From Tetrastigma voinierianum (lineage: Eukaryota > Streptophyta > Magnoliopsida > Vitales > Vitaceae): DNA of 64,000 bases. The notes under the pieces were generated by a model. The model ran no database searches. It was not told where the DNA came from and saw only the letters and a program-made list of their open reading frames with translations. Below are positions 12,134-24,500 of the stretch, in pieces. Each line of letters begins with the position of its first letter. Within the stretch, counting starts at the first letter, position 1. Both the position numbers and the translations under genes were made by a program. Where the stretch lies: positions 124,001-188,000 of the forward strand of contig JAEQBH010002187.1 of assembly GCA_016808115.1 (NCBI GenBank), in the 5' to 3' direction.

Positions 12134-12959
12134 TTCTTCGCCCCTTAAAAGAATTTCGTCCCAAAATTCCTCACATATACACATGCAATCACCTCAGGAC
12201 CCAACCAATGAAAGTGAACTCCCGAGATCACCTACCTGTCTCTACATGTTTGGTCAACTCTCACCCTAGATCTTAGGGGAGAATTTCCAACCGCTGGCTC
12301 TTCTAAAGGCCTCAACCTCCGAGCCCAAACCTACCACATCAGATGCAATAATGAACATGATGCATCAGACAACAAATGCCTCATCCTCGAATTGCCATCT
12401 ACACATGTCAAATGACAACAAACTTTATTTAATTTCAATTCAGTCTAACTAGTAATGCACATGCCAATTACTAATAGACCTGACAACCATGACCTGACCC
12501 GTTCATCACCTGAGTGATGCTAATTGCCAATCACTCCTTTTTATTTATTTCTACAAAGTTCTACACTTTCAGGTTCATTTCATTTTTCGAACCCCTAAGG
12601 TTATAGTTCCTAACCTTAGCATTTACCCTTTTCCTATACACATTATACTATGCATATAATTTCCCATGCAATAACATCGTAATCACATTTCCCATATACA
12701 TCATACCGTGTATATGTCTTTTTGCGCACTTTGTTACACATAATCACGCAAACATAAACATGGAACACCTAACCAAACACAACATGAAATACACCATACA
12801 TGCAGTGATCTAAACCCGTCCCATGAACTCCTCGGTATTAGTGTACCTAAACTCCGATACTAAGCTATGACGCTGGTATCAATTTCATCGTAATAGCCGT
12901 GGCCTAAACCCATGTCCCTCAAGCCCTAGGTACTCGTGTACCTATGCTCTGACACCATT
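12134..12959 (-). mobile_element. Collapsed internal region of the Tekay-like element, with PBS and PPT
   Basis: On the minus strand the primer-binding site is at 12946-12957, reading TGGTGTCAGAGC, one base from the common initiator-tRNA-Met site TGGTATCAGAGC, just inside the 5' LTR end at 12960. At the other end, 12134-12147, is the polypurine tract. Next to it, reading GACGAAATTCTTTTAAGG (about 12145-12165), is the sequence that usually ends the pol frame in this lineage. Only about 0.8 kb lies between them and no RT, integrase or gag is recognisable. The element has therefore lost nearly all coding sequence, or it was non-autonomous. Confidence 0.7.
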
Positions 12960-14130
12960 TGTAACACCCCTATCCCAGGGGTCTCGTTGACAACTTGTCG
13001 ACCTGCATAAACCTGTGGATATCGGGTGTCCCGATATGACACTCATTTGTCTCCTGTACTGAGACTCATTATTGCATATTTAATTCACAAATATACAAAA
13101 TATATGATAGACTATTTAATCAATAGTCCTTTACAGTCCTTTACAAAACTGGACATTTTATCCAAAATTTTAAAAATAAACCGAATAAAGCCACGGGGCC
13201 TCAATTCCTATTTACAACTGAGTCCCACTCGCTACCTCCCCACGCATCTAAAAGTGGCCTCTACCCAGGTGAGAAAAGCCCAATAAATTCTCCTACAAGG
13301 GTTACTCCCCACCTAAAATGCACATGCAATGATATACATAAAACATAAATTATATTTCATATAATTTATGCAACACTATATGAAATATTCCGTGTCATGC
13401 ATGTTATGAGACCTCATGCCTATATAACCCGAGCCTGGGCCGAAACCCGACCGACTCCCCTCACACATGCATATGCCAAGTGTGACAACCGGCCACCTGG
13501 TAAGACTAATGACATATACCGAGCCCTTACCGGCTCACCAGTACCCAATGCAAGTGCCAGTGGGCAACTAATCCCGAGTCAATCCCGACTCCTATCACAT
13601 AACTCGAAGTCTATGTGATAACCATAATCGTGTGTTTTCTTTAGGCAATAGAACTTTTCGGATCACATAGCGGGTCTCTTACACCCATGTTCCAGGCTTT
13701 TCACCTGAGGGGGTTAATGGTCCCCTTCTTGCTCCGCCCAACACACATTAATTATATTTCACTTTTTATGTTTAAACTGTGAGACATTGATTGAACGTTG
13801 TCCAAAGTACTAGCTCACTACCCATTCATCAACACTGATGATGGATGACCATACCCATGCACACACACCCAACATAATGTGATGTCCTTGTGCATATGCA
13901 ATGCTAATGCCACTGCAGGTTCTCATGTTACATGTATGATGCACACTACATGAACATTAATACCCCATGGATAATTATAATTGATACATATAATTTACCT
14001 CCATGCTCTACCCATGCTAATACATCATTCAACATATATCAACATGTTATTCTCACACAACATGTTATTTACATAAGCCATAACACACAACAAGATCACA
14101 ATCTTGGACCCATCTAACAGGGTACCTCAC
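12960..14130 (-). mobile_element. 5' LTR of the same Tekay-like element, truncated
   Basis: It matches 6968-8098 along its whole length, including TGTAACACCCCTATCCC at the boundary and GGGTACCTCAC at the break. After 14130 the match stops and copia-related sequence begins. The missing 1.6 kb or so of this LTR does not reappear downstream of the copia element, so the junction involved a deletion or truncation and not just a clean insertion. The open frame 13932-14117 has a counterpart in the other LTR copy and is an LTR shadow. Confidence 0.7.
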
Positions 14131-14555
14131 GGTCTCATCCTTAATTAGTTAAAATTATATATTAGGTTTTAAGATCACATTTGACTACATTAATTGTAAT
14201 TAATCATATGAAATGTGATAAATCTCATCCCATGGGATTTTTTTATTACATTTTGTATGATTAATTAGAATGAAATATCAAATCATATTTTCTAATTTAC
14301 CCACAGGGATTAGGACAATGAACATGATTTGGTAGTCTTATCATAAAATTAATTAAATCTAATTGAGTAAGACTTTAGCCCACATGTAAGTTTTATGTCA
14401 CTAGGTTTATGTTTTTAAAAGCATGATTTACATTGGTAAAACATATCATTGTATCTTTGCCTCAATCTTTGATTATTGAACATGTATATTTAACATTTGG
14501 TGCTATTCAACTCCATGGTCATTTATGATTTTAAGTGTGATATTCTCGAATTAAG

Positions 14556-14915
14556 GTGATAACTATAAGGCATCATGAAAGAGTTCTTTTGCATTTGGGA
14601 TGGATGGATATCGACTGCTGCAGCCGAAAGAGAACCCGATCCCATTACCGAAACCAAAGACTTAAGTCGTCGTTTTATGATAAGTGGGAGAGGTCCAATC
14701 GCCTCTCCATGATGTTCATAAAGACCAAGATATTGGCTGGTATTCATGGTTCCATCGAGCAAATTAATAAAGTCAAACAACTTCTGAAAGCCATCGATGA
14801 GCAGTTTGAAACTTCTGACAAAGCTCTTGCTAGTACCTTAATTATGCAATTTTCATACACCAAGCTCACCGGGACAAGAGGAGTGCGTGATCATATCATG
14901 CATAAGAGGATATAG
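14556..14915 (+). pseudogene. copia gag (UBN2-type) remnant
   Basis: An open segment of 119 codons. It contains DKWERSNRLSMMFIKTKI, GSIEQINKVKQLLKAIDEQF and DKALASTLIMQF, the usual helical core of the copia gag, and then reads HIMHKRI before a stop. A degenerate knuckle (GHMKKDRQILKDLL) follows in another frame near 15225. The start is uncertain: the frame opens at an internal position relative to a complete gag. It is the N-terminal remnant of the element spanning 14131-19200. Confidence 0.65.
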
Positions 14916-17089
14916 CGTCCAATCCCAGACAAGAGAAGTTACCATGTCGACACTTTCCTTGTTCATTATATATCAATACTCGCTTCTAACAATACAAATT
15001 CCTTCAAATCTCTTATAACACACATAGGGATTAATGGTCAATTAATGAATTGACCATGTGTGTGCAAGAAGAGGGAAGTGTCGATGACATTGTTAGATGA
15101 TTGCGTTAACTCGACCAATCTTTGGAAAGAAACAGCGGTCAAGCTAAAAGAAAGGGAAAGATTCCTATTCAATCGTGCATAAAGCAGTTAAGTCAAAGTG
15201 TTTTTCTCTTCGTAGCAAGTGGACACATGAAGAAGGATCGCCAAATTTTAAAAGATCTGCTCGACAAGAAAGGTACCAATTTTCTTGTGTATGTTGGTGA
15301 ACTAATATGGTTAATTTAATTTCATAACATATGGGCTGGACATTCCCGGGTTCTACAATCCACGCTTTCAAATACCTTACGTGCATGCAAACCCTAAGGA
15401 AGCCAATGGGAAGTGAACAATGCATCTATTCAAGCAAAGAAGATCACCACGTGTGGAAGCTATAGCACTTGCGTACCTTGTATTATAAATGGCTTTCATT
15501 TTAGAATTGAAAGACATTTTATGTTCCAAGTTTCTATAGGAATTTAATTAATTCTCAAGACTGTGACCTTTAGATTTTCCTTTAGCTTTTAGATTCTCGG
15601 TTTCAGCTTATCCACAAATCTAAGGTTATCGTTATGGTACATTGTTTGATGATCTTTTCCATATTCAAGCAAAATGATTTTACTTATACCATGCATGTTA
15701 AACATGGATTAAAGATGTGTTATGAATGAGGAATCCCCAGTTATGACATCTAGATCGGTGACACATCTCCATTGGAAAGAATAAAGAAATCGTTAATGAT
15801 GTGGTAATTTAGTACTTTTGGATTTTATTGATTTTGAGACTTATGCACCGTGACATGGGCAAGCGAACCAACAAGTCTAAAAAGGGTGCTAAAAAGAGCA
15901 CAACCTGTTTGTAGATTATACATACCGACATTTATCATTTCTCGATATTATGCAAATACCCAAAATACTTTATCACCTTCATAGATGATTATTCACGATA
16001 TATGTATCTCTCGCTACTTTCAAAGGATGAGCTTTAGACGCCTTTAAAGTTTTTAAGGTCGGCGTAGAGAATCAATGAGGAAAGACATTAAGATCCTGAG
16101 ATCAGATAGAGGTGGGAGAGTACTATGGTAAATACACGTAGAATGGACAAGCTCCTAGTGCATTTCCATGGTTTCTTCAAGAAAATGGGATTGTCGCTCA
16201 GCACACTATGCCCCGGTTCTTCAGACAAAAATGGTGTCGTTGCAGAAACCCTAACTTTTAATGGACATGGTGGGGTTGAGTATGAGGAGTAACAAAACTA
16301 CCTTACTGTGGACCGAAACCTAAAGACGCACTGAGGCATATATTAAATTGAGTTCTAACTAAGGCTGTCTCTAAGACAACTTTTGAGTCATTCAAAGGTT
16401 GGAAACCGAGTTTGCAACATATACGTGTTTGGGGATGCCTGTCTGAAGTGAGAATTTATAACTCACAAGAAGAATGTAATCTATGACCATTAGTGGGTAT
16501 TTCATCGATATGTCGAAAGGTCCAATGTGGTATAGGATTTTATCATTCATCTCACAACACTAGGATTGTGGAATTAAGAAATGCGAAATTTCTTGAGAAT
16601 GACTTAATCAGTGGGAGTGATTAGTTTCAGGACATTGTTACTGAGAAGAATCATTATGAAGGTCAACCCCTTCGGTCAGCGTATAGATTGATCACATTCA
16701 CACCCTCAAGTACAACCGAGTGTGAGACAACCATTTCCTGAAGTTTCACATATTGCTGATATTGATCCTGTAAATCAAGTTACTAATGAAGAAATTCCAG
16801 AAATTGTTAAACAACCAACTGAGCAACAAGTTAATCAACAAATTCCTCAAAAGAATGATGAACATTAAGAAGATTCACAAGAGCTTTAAGAAATCGCTAT
16901 TCATAATAATTATATAACAGATTTACAAGACCTGGACTATAACATCGGAAATTAAAATGATTTAGAACGTTACAAGCCATGAGTTCTAAGGCATCTAACT
17001 CATGGTATAGTGCCATGAAAGAAGAAATGAATTCTATGGCATCTAATCTAGTTTGGGAGCTCGTTGAGTTGCCTGATGGTATAAAAGCC

Positions 17090-17990
17090 ATCGATGCAAA
17101 TGTCTTTAAAACAAAAGAAGGACCTATCAGCAACATAGAGACATAAGACTAGACTTGTTGCTAGAGGATTCAATCAAAGGGAAGGAATCTACTACACGGA
17201 GACCTTTTCTCCTGTATCTAAGAAAGATTCTCTTCGGATAATCATGACAATAGTTGTCCATTTTGACTTTGATTTACATCAAATGGATGTGAAAACGGCA
17301 TTCCTTAATGGTAATCTAGAGGAAGAGGTTTACATGAAACAACCTGAAGGATTCTCCTCTAGTGAAGGTGAGCATTTAGTTTGCAAGCTTAAGAAATTCA
17401 TATATGGATTAAAACAAGCGTCTCACCAATGGTATATGAAATTCCTTGAAGTCATTGTTTCATTCTGGCCGAGAATATCCCGGATCAAATCGAATATACC
17501 AAGGTCGCTGAAGTAAGATTTGTTTTCAGGTTATATATGGATGATATTCCGCTTGCAAGCAATGATAAGGGTTTGTTATATGAAGTGGAAAACACCCCTC
17601 TCAAAGAACTTGATATGAAGGATATGGTGAGGCATCTTATGTCATCAAGTATTAAGATCCACAGGGAAAAATCTCGAGGCATTTTGGGTTTGTCTCAAGA
17701 AACCTATATCAATAAAGTTTTAGAGAGATTTAACATGAAAAATTGTTCATTGAGTTTAGCACCCATTTTGAAGGGTGACAGATTCTATTTGAATCAGTGC
17801 CCTAAAAATGATTTCAAAAGGGAACATATGAAGAACATTCCATATACTTCAGCTGTTGGAAGCCTAATGTATGCTCAAGTATGTACCAGACCTGACATTG
17901 CATTTGCTGTTGAAGTATGAGGAAGATATCAGAGTAATCCAGGTATTGACCACTAGAGAGCTGCAAAGAAGGTGATGAGATACCTTCAAG
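17090..17990 (+). pseudogene. copia reverse transcriptase remnant
   Basis: Two open pieces in different frames, 17244-17516 and 17537-17920, form most of an RVT_2-type reverse transcriptase. The first carries HQMDVKTAFLNGNLEEEVYM and KKFIYGLKQASHQWYMKF. The second begins RLYMDDIPLASN, with the Y-M-D-D catalytic motif, and continues through KVLERFNMKNC and SAVGSLMYAQVCTRPDIAFAV. Roughly 20 bases around 17460-17540 are rearranged so the pieces do not join in frame, and a stop follows at 17920. Catalytic residues survive but the protein is broken. Confidence 0.85.
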
Positions 17991-18212
17991 GAACAAAGGA
18001 TTACATGCTTATGTATGCATCGAACATATAGCTTATGCTGATTGCCACTGGAGCGCAAACTTTGTTCACTATGTTGATTCTCGAAATCAACGCCCCGGTT
18101 ATATTTTCAAGCTAATGATGGAGTCGCGGTTCGAGAAGTGCTGGCAGATTCTTCATTGCTACTTCCACTATGGAAGCTTAGCTCAGACCCGTTGGAAGGT
18201 TAGCTTTGCGAT

Positions 18213-18509
18213 GTGTGTATGGTTAAAGAGTTTCATCTCAAGCGGAATCATGATTCTATATCTAGGCCATTGAAGTTGTACTGTGATAAGTCATCTGCGG
18301 TATTTATGGCTAAGAACAATAAGAGCGGAAGTCGAAGTAAGCATATCAATATTAAGTACTTAGCCATAAGAGAACATGTTAAAGAATTGAAAATAGTCAT
18401 TGAACACATTAGCACTGAGTTGATGATTGTCGATCCTTTAACTAAAGGCATGCCACCTAAGTATTTTAAGGATCATGTAGTCCAAATGGGACTTGGTTCC
18501 ACGATGTAA
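18213..18509 (+). pseudogene. copia RNase H C-terminal remnant
   Basis: An open 98-codon segment with LKLYCDKSSAVFMAKNN, SRSKHINIKYLAIREHVK and a terminal TKGMPPKYFKDHVVQMGL before its stop. This is the standard carboxyl end of plant copia polyproteins; the usual DNQSA-type motif appears here as DKSSA. The domain's earlier part (18000-18200) is in other frames. Confidence 0.8.
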
Positions 18510-19233
18510 TTTTATCAGACGTATATTCATTATTTTAAATAAAACTCTTATTCAATATGATATTTCTTATATGGTTTTAGTACATTTTCGTATTATTATT
18601 ATTATTTTGAGAAATATCTTAAGTTTGGACCTTGAATAAAACATGGGTTTATTCATTCGCTTTAAGTATTTCAAGGCTGGCGAACTTAATATATCAGAAT
18701 ACATAGAGATACTACTCACTATAAAGAGGACCCATCGCCTACGATTTATATATATTTTTAGTTTTTCTTACGATGTGTCAGAAGTTTATGGACCATGGGG
18801 AGAATTAGAATGCTTTCCTCCATATCAATTTGAATCCAAATTGAATCTCCCATAACACCTTTCCCTAACTCGTAACTCTTCAAGCACGGCGACTACCGGT
18901 CTCCATATAAAGAAGAGACACTCCGCAAATTCGTATCCCTGCCCTACTCCGAACATGTAACACCACCACGTTTTGTTCAGAAGTATTTTAAGAACCAAAA
19001 GTGATTGATTCTTGGCTTAGTTTTAACAATTGGTTTTAAGTTTTCCAGTGTTTTAGTTTTTCTGTTTCTTACAAAGGTCGAGCAGATGTATATCTCTCGC
19101 ATTATTCGCATATAATAATATGATTGATTGTTTGTTTGCTTCCTACAGAGCATAACTCCTCTAGGGGACGCTAGTTAATGATGTTTGAGATCCATGCAGT
19201 AACCAATTACTCGTTTGAATAAATAAAATTATT

Positions 19234-19235
<2 letters not shown>
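18510..19235 (+). other. 3' untranslated part and probable 3' LTR region of the copia element
   Basis: This AT-rich stretch follows the polyprotein stop. A CTATAAAGAGG box near 18719 and CATATAAAGAAG near 18904 could be LTR TATA elements. I could not match it to 14131-14520, so LTR limits are not called. The open frame 18643-18855 has no recognisable family. Confidence 0.35.

Positions 19236-19238
<3 letters not shown>

Positions 19239-19269
<31 letters not shown>
19239..19269. repeat. (TA)n microsatellite
   Basis: About 15 uninterrupted TA dinucleotides, followed by a short palindrome of ATTTAAAT type. A likely polymorphic simple repeat. Confidence 0.9.
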
Positions 19270-19272
<3 letters not shown>

Positions 19273-19430
19273 TTTAAATTTAAATTCATTTAAAAACTCA
19301 TAGTACTTGCTAAATTCATGTTATTATTATCAATTATAATTAAAAAACTTGATTCATGGTTCAATGATAGAAGGACCAATAAATGAGTATTGTGATAGTT
19401 CTTTCCACTTCTACGTTCTAGTAAAAGCAA

Positions 19431-19545
19431 ACCTCCATACTCCATCAATAAAGAGTGATTAAAAGAACAGAATGTCAACAACAAAGAACCTCCATACTCC
19501 ATCAATAAAGGGTGATAAAAGAAGAGAATGTCAACAACAAAGAAT
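19431..19545 (+). repeat. Tandem duplication of a 57-bp unit
   Basis: The unit beginning ACCTCCATACTCCATC at 19431 is repeated at 19488 with only a few differences and ends in TGTCAACAACAAAGAA. Two copies only; it looks like a local replication-slippage duplication. Confidence 0.85.
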
Positions 19546-21100
19546 TAAAGATGATAATTTCTAAAACTTCAAATATAAGAATATAAATCAAAATAGAAAA
19601 TTTTTTTCTTCATATGATATGATATTTTTAAAATTCAATATTAAATTACAAAAAAATACATTACAATCAACCATGTCACTATTTTTAGGCTCCATTGAGA
19701 ACCGTAAAGTATTAAAAAAGAAATTTTCATGTTTGATTTCATATTCTTAAAAAATTTACATATTTTTAAATTTTTTAATCCTTATAAATTAAAATAAGTT
19801 TAAATAAATATATAAAATTACTATTATGTTTTATATTATAGTAAATTATTCCTACTAAACTCTAATGCTGTACCACTTGAGTAAATTGAAAACAATTGAT
19901 TACATAAATTCCTTATGACATGTAGGTTTCTCTACAATGTTGAATACAATGTTGAATCCATGATTATCAAAAAGTCAAATCTTCAATTTGATTACCTTAT
20001 TTTAAACCTTTCCTATTTTTGGTATTTTATTTTCATTTATTTGTATATAATCCTTTTGGTGTATATTCTTATTACGTTTCTCTATATATTTTAAGAAATT
20101 ATATTCCAATAAATATCAAACCAACGCCTAAAAGATCTTCAAATCAAATGTAAGGAAATTATTTCCCTTCATCCAACCCCGTTCAACGGGCATTCATTTT
20201 TTTTTGTAAGTCAAACTCCCTGATTTTATTCCCCTCATATTATAAAAACCCTGCCACTGGCCCACCGGGCCACGTTACAGAATCAGAGTACATTTAAAAA
20301 AAAAAAAGTATATGATGAACGTTTTTCTTAATAGGTTATATTAAACTAAGAATATAAAACTTTGATCTATTTTATTTTAAAGAACAACAGCATCTAGTGA
20401 TCACATTGGTCCATACCATAGTTTTAAAAGACGCACTTAAAACAGACATAAGACATAGTTTCAATAAGGCCATTTAATGTAAAGTCACAATCACTCTCCA
20501 ACTATAGGGTCTTGTTTTATTCAAATCATGCACCTTTTCTATAAGGTGTGTTGTGGATTTAATATCCTTTTTAAACATTTTTATTCTTGAAAATTTTAAT
20601 TAAATATTGAAATTTATATTATTTATTTACCTTTTTATTAATAGTTTCCTTTAAATGTTGATAATGTTAATTTTTTTTTGTTAACGCAAAAGGCGTCTAG
20701 GTGCTTTAAGCCTGTATGGACTTTTTCAACATTTAACATAAAAATAAATAAAAATTCCTCATATACAAAATATTGAAATTTTTTCTAAAATTATGAAAAT
20801 CTTAAATTTTAATTAAAAGTGTATTTTGAAAAAACATTTTTTAAAGTTTCATAAATTATGAATTTAAACTAAAAATGTTATTTGGACAAGACCCTTTTTA
20901 AAGCTTCAAAAATTATGAATCTATATAGAAAATGTCTTTTGAACCGATACTTTTATAATTTTAAATTTATATTGAAAGTGTATTTTGAATAAGCAATATA
21001 TATATTTTTTTTAATCTTCATCTTACTTGGAAAGTTCATTATAATAAAGTTGAGATTATTTTTTAAAGCAAGATTTATTAAAGTTCATTATATTATTTTT
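19546..21100. other. AT-rich intergenic DNA upstream of APS
   Basis: No coding potential is visible. At about 20815-21000 there are roughly four degenerate repeats, 45-58 bp apart, around a GTGTATTTTGAA-like core. Runs of T and A are common. Part of it (20410-20720) resembles a decayed short element but has no convincing inverted ends. Confidence 0.5.
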
Positions 21101-21540
21101 GTAACGCCTTTCAAAACTATATTCCATGACCACGTGCCGAGAATGATTAGGGAATTAATGTCGGGTCACCCTGACCCTGGATAGGGGATGTGCTGATTGA
21201 TTATCAAAATAGTAAAGGTAGAGAGTGGCAGAGAAGAAGGGAACATTAAAAAGAGCGTTGGAATGGACCACTAGAGGAAAAAACACAACTTGTAGAAAGG
21301 AAGTCAAGAAATAGCACTAAATTATGTGGACATATTCTCTCAGTTGATAGCTTTAGGCCGTTAACGTCTCTCTCCGCCTCCCATCACCACCACCACCACC
21401 ACCACCACCACAACCACCACCCTGCCCGAGATGTTGGCCAAATTCATTAGAGGTCGAAACGCGGTTCCCCCATTTTCGCGGATCTATATTTCGTCCGACC
21501 GCCTCATTCTCAGGACTCCTCTCCAAATTTTCCATTAACA
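21101..21540 (+). promoter_or_regulatory. APS promoter-proximal region and 5' leader with (CAC)n repeat
   Basis: The base composition rises in GC here. A (CAC)n run of nine uninterrupted units plus three near-units lies at 21385-21420, within what should be the 5' leader; the CDS start is at 21541. I see no decisive TATA box, so the transcription start is not called. A minus-strand open frame (21353-21541) reads glycine-rich because of the repeat and is not a gene. Confidence 0.5.
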
Positions 21541-24500
21541 ATGTCTCTCGGCATTAGACTCCATGTTACTTCCAACCTCACCCTTACCTTCCATCCCCAA
21601 ACCACAATCAGAAGAACCAGTCACTCTACTTCCATTCGCCCTAGGTCGATCTACCTTTCTAACCCCTTAATTCTTCTTCGTCGCACCATGTCTGCGATTC
21701 CTTCACACAAGTCTTCGTCTTCTACGATCAAGAGTTCTCTGATTGAGCCGGATGGCGGTGCTCTGGTGGATCGGGTGGTGCCGGAGAGCGAGCGGGCCGC
21801 GAAGGCTCTGGAGGTGGAATCAATGCCGAAGGTGTCGCTGACCCAGATCGATTTGGAATGGGTCCATGTGATCAGCGAGGGATGGGCTAGTCCGCTGAAA
21901 GGGTTCATGAGGGAGGATGAGTATTTGCAGAGCTTGCATTTCAATTGTATTCGGACAAAGGATGGGACTATTGTGAACATGTCGCTTCCCATTGTTTTGG
22001 CTATCGATGACGAAGCCAAGGAGCGAATAGGGGCATCGCAGAACGTCGGGTTGGTTGGCCCCGCTGGTGATTTGGTTGGTATCCTTAGAAGGTAAGTTTC
22101 GAGAAAACATTTTTTTGAAAGTTGTTTGCTTTCCGAGAAGATGTGCACGAAAAGTTAAAGAAATCGACGTATTCGATACGGATGTTCAATAATCTGAACC
22201 TAGCAAACTAGACACTTCACTCAACTGAGGCTGATAAAATTTTACGTCCACTGAAACATACCATAGCATGAGTCTTTTTTTTATTGCCTCGAACAACGTC
22301 CTACCTGCTAAACCAAGAACATTTGGATGACCGGTTATCTCCTGTTGCCTGTGTGGACTGAGAACAAAGAGGAAGCACATTATAGAGTTTGGGGTTTCTA
22401 GTCAACCTCTGTGGATCATATCATCTTGCTCATAATTTTCCCAGTTTGTTGTTTTGGAAATCAAGATTCTGATGTCGAATATGTTATTTCTCTGTTTCTT
22501 TGCAGCATTGAAATATACAAGCATAACAAAGAAGAAAGAATCGCTAGGACATGGGGAACAACTGTTCCAGGGTTACCTTATGTTGAGGAGGTAATTACTC
22601 CAGCTGGAAATTGGCTCATCGGTGGAGATCTGGAAGTGTTAAAGCCCATCAAATATAATGATGGTCTTGACCACTATAGATTGTCACCCCGGCAACTCCG
22701 TGAAGAATTTGATAAGCGGCAGGCCGATGCAGTTTTTGCCTTTCAGCTGAGGAACCCTGTCCATAATGGGCATGCTTTGTTAATGAATGACACACGCAAG
22801 CGACTTTTGGAAATGGGATACAAGAATCCTATCTTACTGCTTCATCCTCTTGGAGGTTACACAAAGGCAGATGATGTGCCATTGGATGTTCGAATGGAAC
22901 AACATAGCAAGGTTACTACTTTCAATATCTTCCATATAATATTTGTGAATGGTAAGATATGGGATAAGGAAATTTGCTGACCACTGACTGATAAAAAACT
23001 TACCTGCCCTTCTCCTTTTTGTTTCTTCAAATGATAATGCATGTATAGCTTTTGAAACCATTTTGTTTTTCCCCAGTGTCATAGCATATGGCATATGTTT
23101 TTTTTTTTGTTTTCCTCTAAACTTGATAAGCTTGTTTTAGGATTTTCCTTTTATCATCATTTTGCACTACGGAGTTGCAAAATTTCAAACACATGTATAT
23201 GGAAATCAAAAATTTTATTTTAGTCTTTTAACAAGTTTATGGAACTCCCGATTTAATTGCCATGTGTTGTTTAAAGCTCAATTTTCTTATTCAAAATTTA
23301 TTTTTGGACAGGTCCTAGAAGATGGAGTCCTTGATCCTGAAACTACCATTGTAGCTATATTCCCGTCACCCATGCATTATGCAGGCCCAACTGAGGTACA
23401 ATGGCATGCCAAGGCACGGATAAATGCAGGTGCTAATTTCTATATCGTAGGTCGTGATCCTGCTGGTATGGGTCACCCAACAGAGAAGAGGGATTTGTAT
23501 GACCCTGACCATGGGAAAAAGGTGTTGAGCATGGCTCCTGGCTTGGAGAAGCTAAATATTCTGCCATTCAGGGTAGGTTTTTTTGATACTCTGCTCTCAC
23601 CCTTGATTTCTCAAGTAAAATTCAGGTTATAGTGTATCTTCTTTTCACAAAATTTCCCTGCATCTAGTAGGTAAGATTCTTCTAGATGGATGAGTGCATA
23701 AGTTCACCTTAATGATTTTACTTTATCCATTCTGACCTATTGATATTTCAATAGTCTAAAAAGGTTGTCATATTATGCATGGTTCTAACAGTAGTGGAGT
23801 TATATTACATTTGTCCCCAGATACTGGTTATCTTATTATTTGAGTGATCTGATCACCATTTTGACATATGATTCTACAAATGATGAAAATGTTCTCTACA
23901 CAATGGTAATATATCCTTCTTTAGTTCAGATTGGAAAATTATTTGCCCATTCCTCAAAATAATAAGCTTCAGAATTTATGTAAATATTCCAAAGTTGAAT
24001 GCATTATCATAAGTTGAAAAAATGGATTGGCCGTTTACAAAGTATTGCTTGTTTTAAAATGACCAAAGTGATAAAGTTATTCAACTTGATGTAAAATTCT
24101 GCACCTGCTTTGCTGATATGCACACGGCAGAAGAAATCAACCTTTTTTATGCCTGAATGGTCTGATTTATTACACAAGACAGAGCAAGTGTCCAGTCTTT
24201 ATGAAATGCATAATCTGATTTATGACCACTCAACACAGAGCAAGTGGTCACTCTTAATGAAATGCATAGTCTGATTATTACCACACAACAAAGAGCAAGT
24301 GCCCACACTTATGAAACTGGGTCTGCAGTGGTCTTTTATAAGATAGCATTATCCAGATCCATTTACATTTTCGGTACTTGTATTCTAAAATAAACAAGAA
24401 TATCATGTCTTGAAGGCTAAAACGTTAGGTTGTGATAGAACTTACATGATGCATGGTCTGGTTAATAACCACACAACACAGAGCAACTGTCCAGTCTTTA

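Larger units (their letters stand above)
14131..19200 (+). mobile_element. Degraded Ty1/copia retrotransposon with all pol domains as remnants
   Basis: Domains follow the copia order. Gag is at about 14560-15270 (KWERSNRLS, MFIKTKI, then a degenerate knuckle ASGHMKKD). Protease-region traces lie at 15280-15540. Integrase is at about 15840-16260 (IHTDI, KILRSDRGGR, MDMVG). RT is at 17090-17990 (MDVKTAFLNGNLEEEVYM, IYGLKQASHQWY, YMDDI, CTRPDIAFAV). RNase H is at 18040-18509, ending in IVDPLTKGMPPKYFKDHVVQMGLG. Many stops and shifts separate them, so it cannot encode a working polyprotein. I could not pair LTRs; 14131-14520 and 18510-19200 should contain them. Confidence 0.85.

Noticed and set aside
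20410..20720. Possible MITE with GGCGTCTAGGTGC-like ends
   Set aside because: The similar blocks at the two sides are in direct and not inverted orientation, and no target duplication was found.
21651..22148. 165-codon minus-strand frame opposite APS exon 1
   Set aside because: It is the antisense shadow of a GC-rich coding exon and crosses a splice site; the plus-strand product is clearly ATP sulfurylase.
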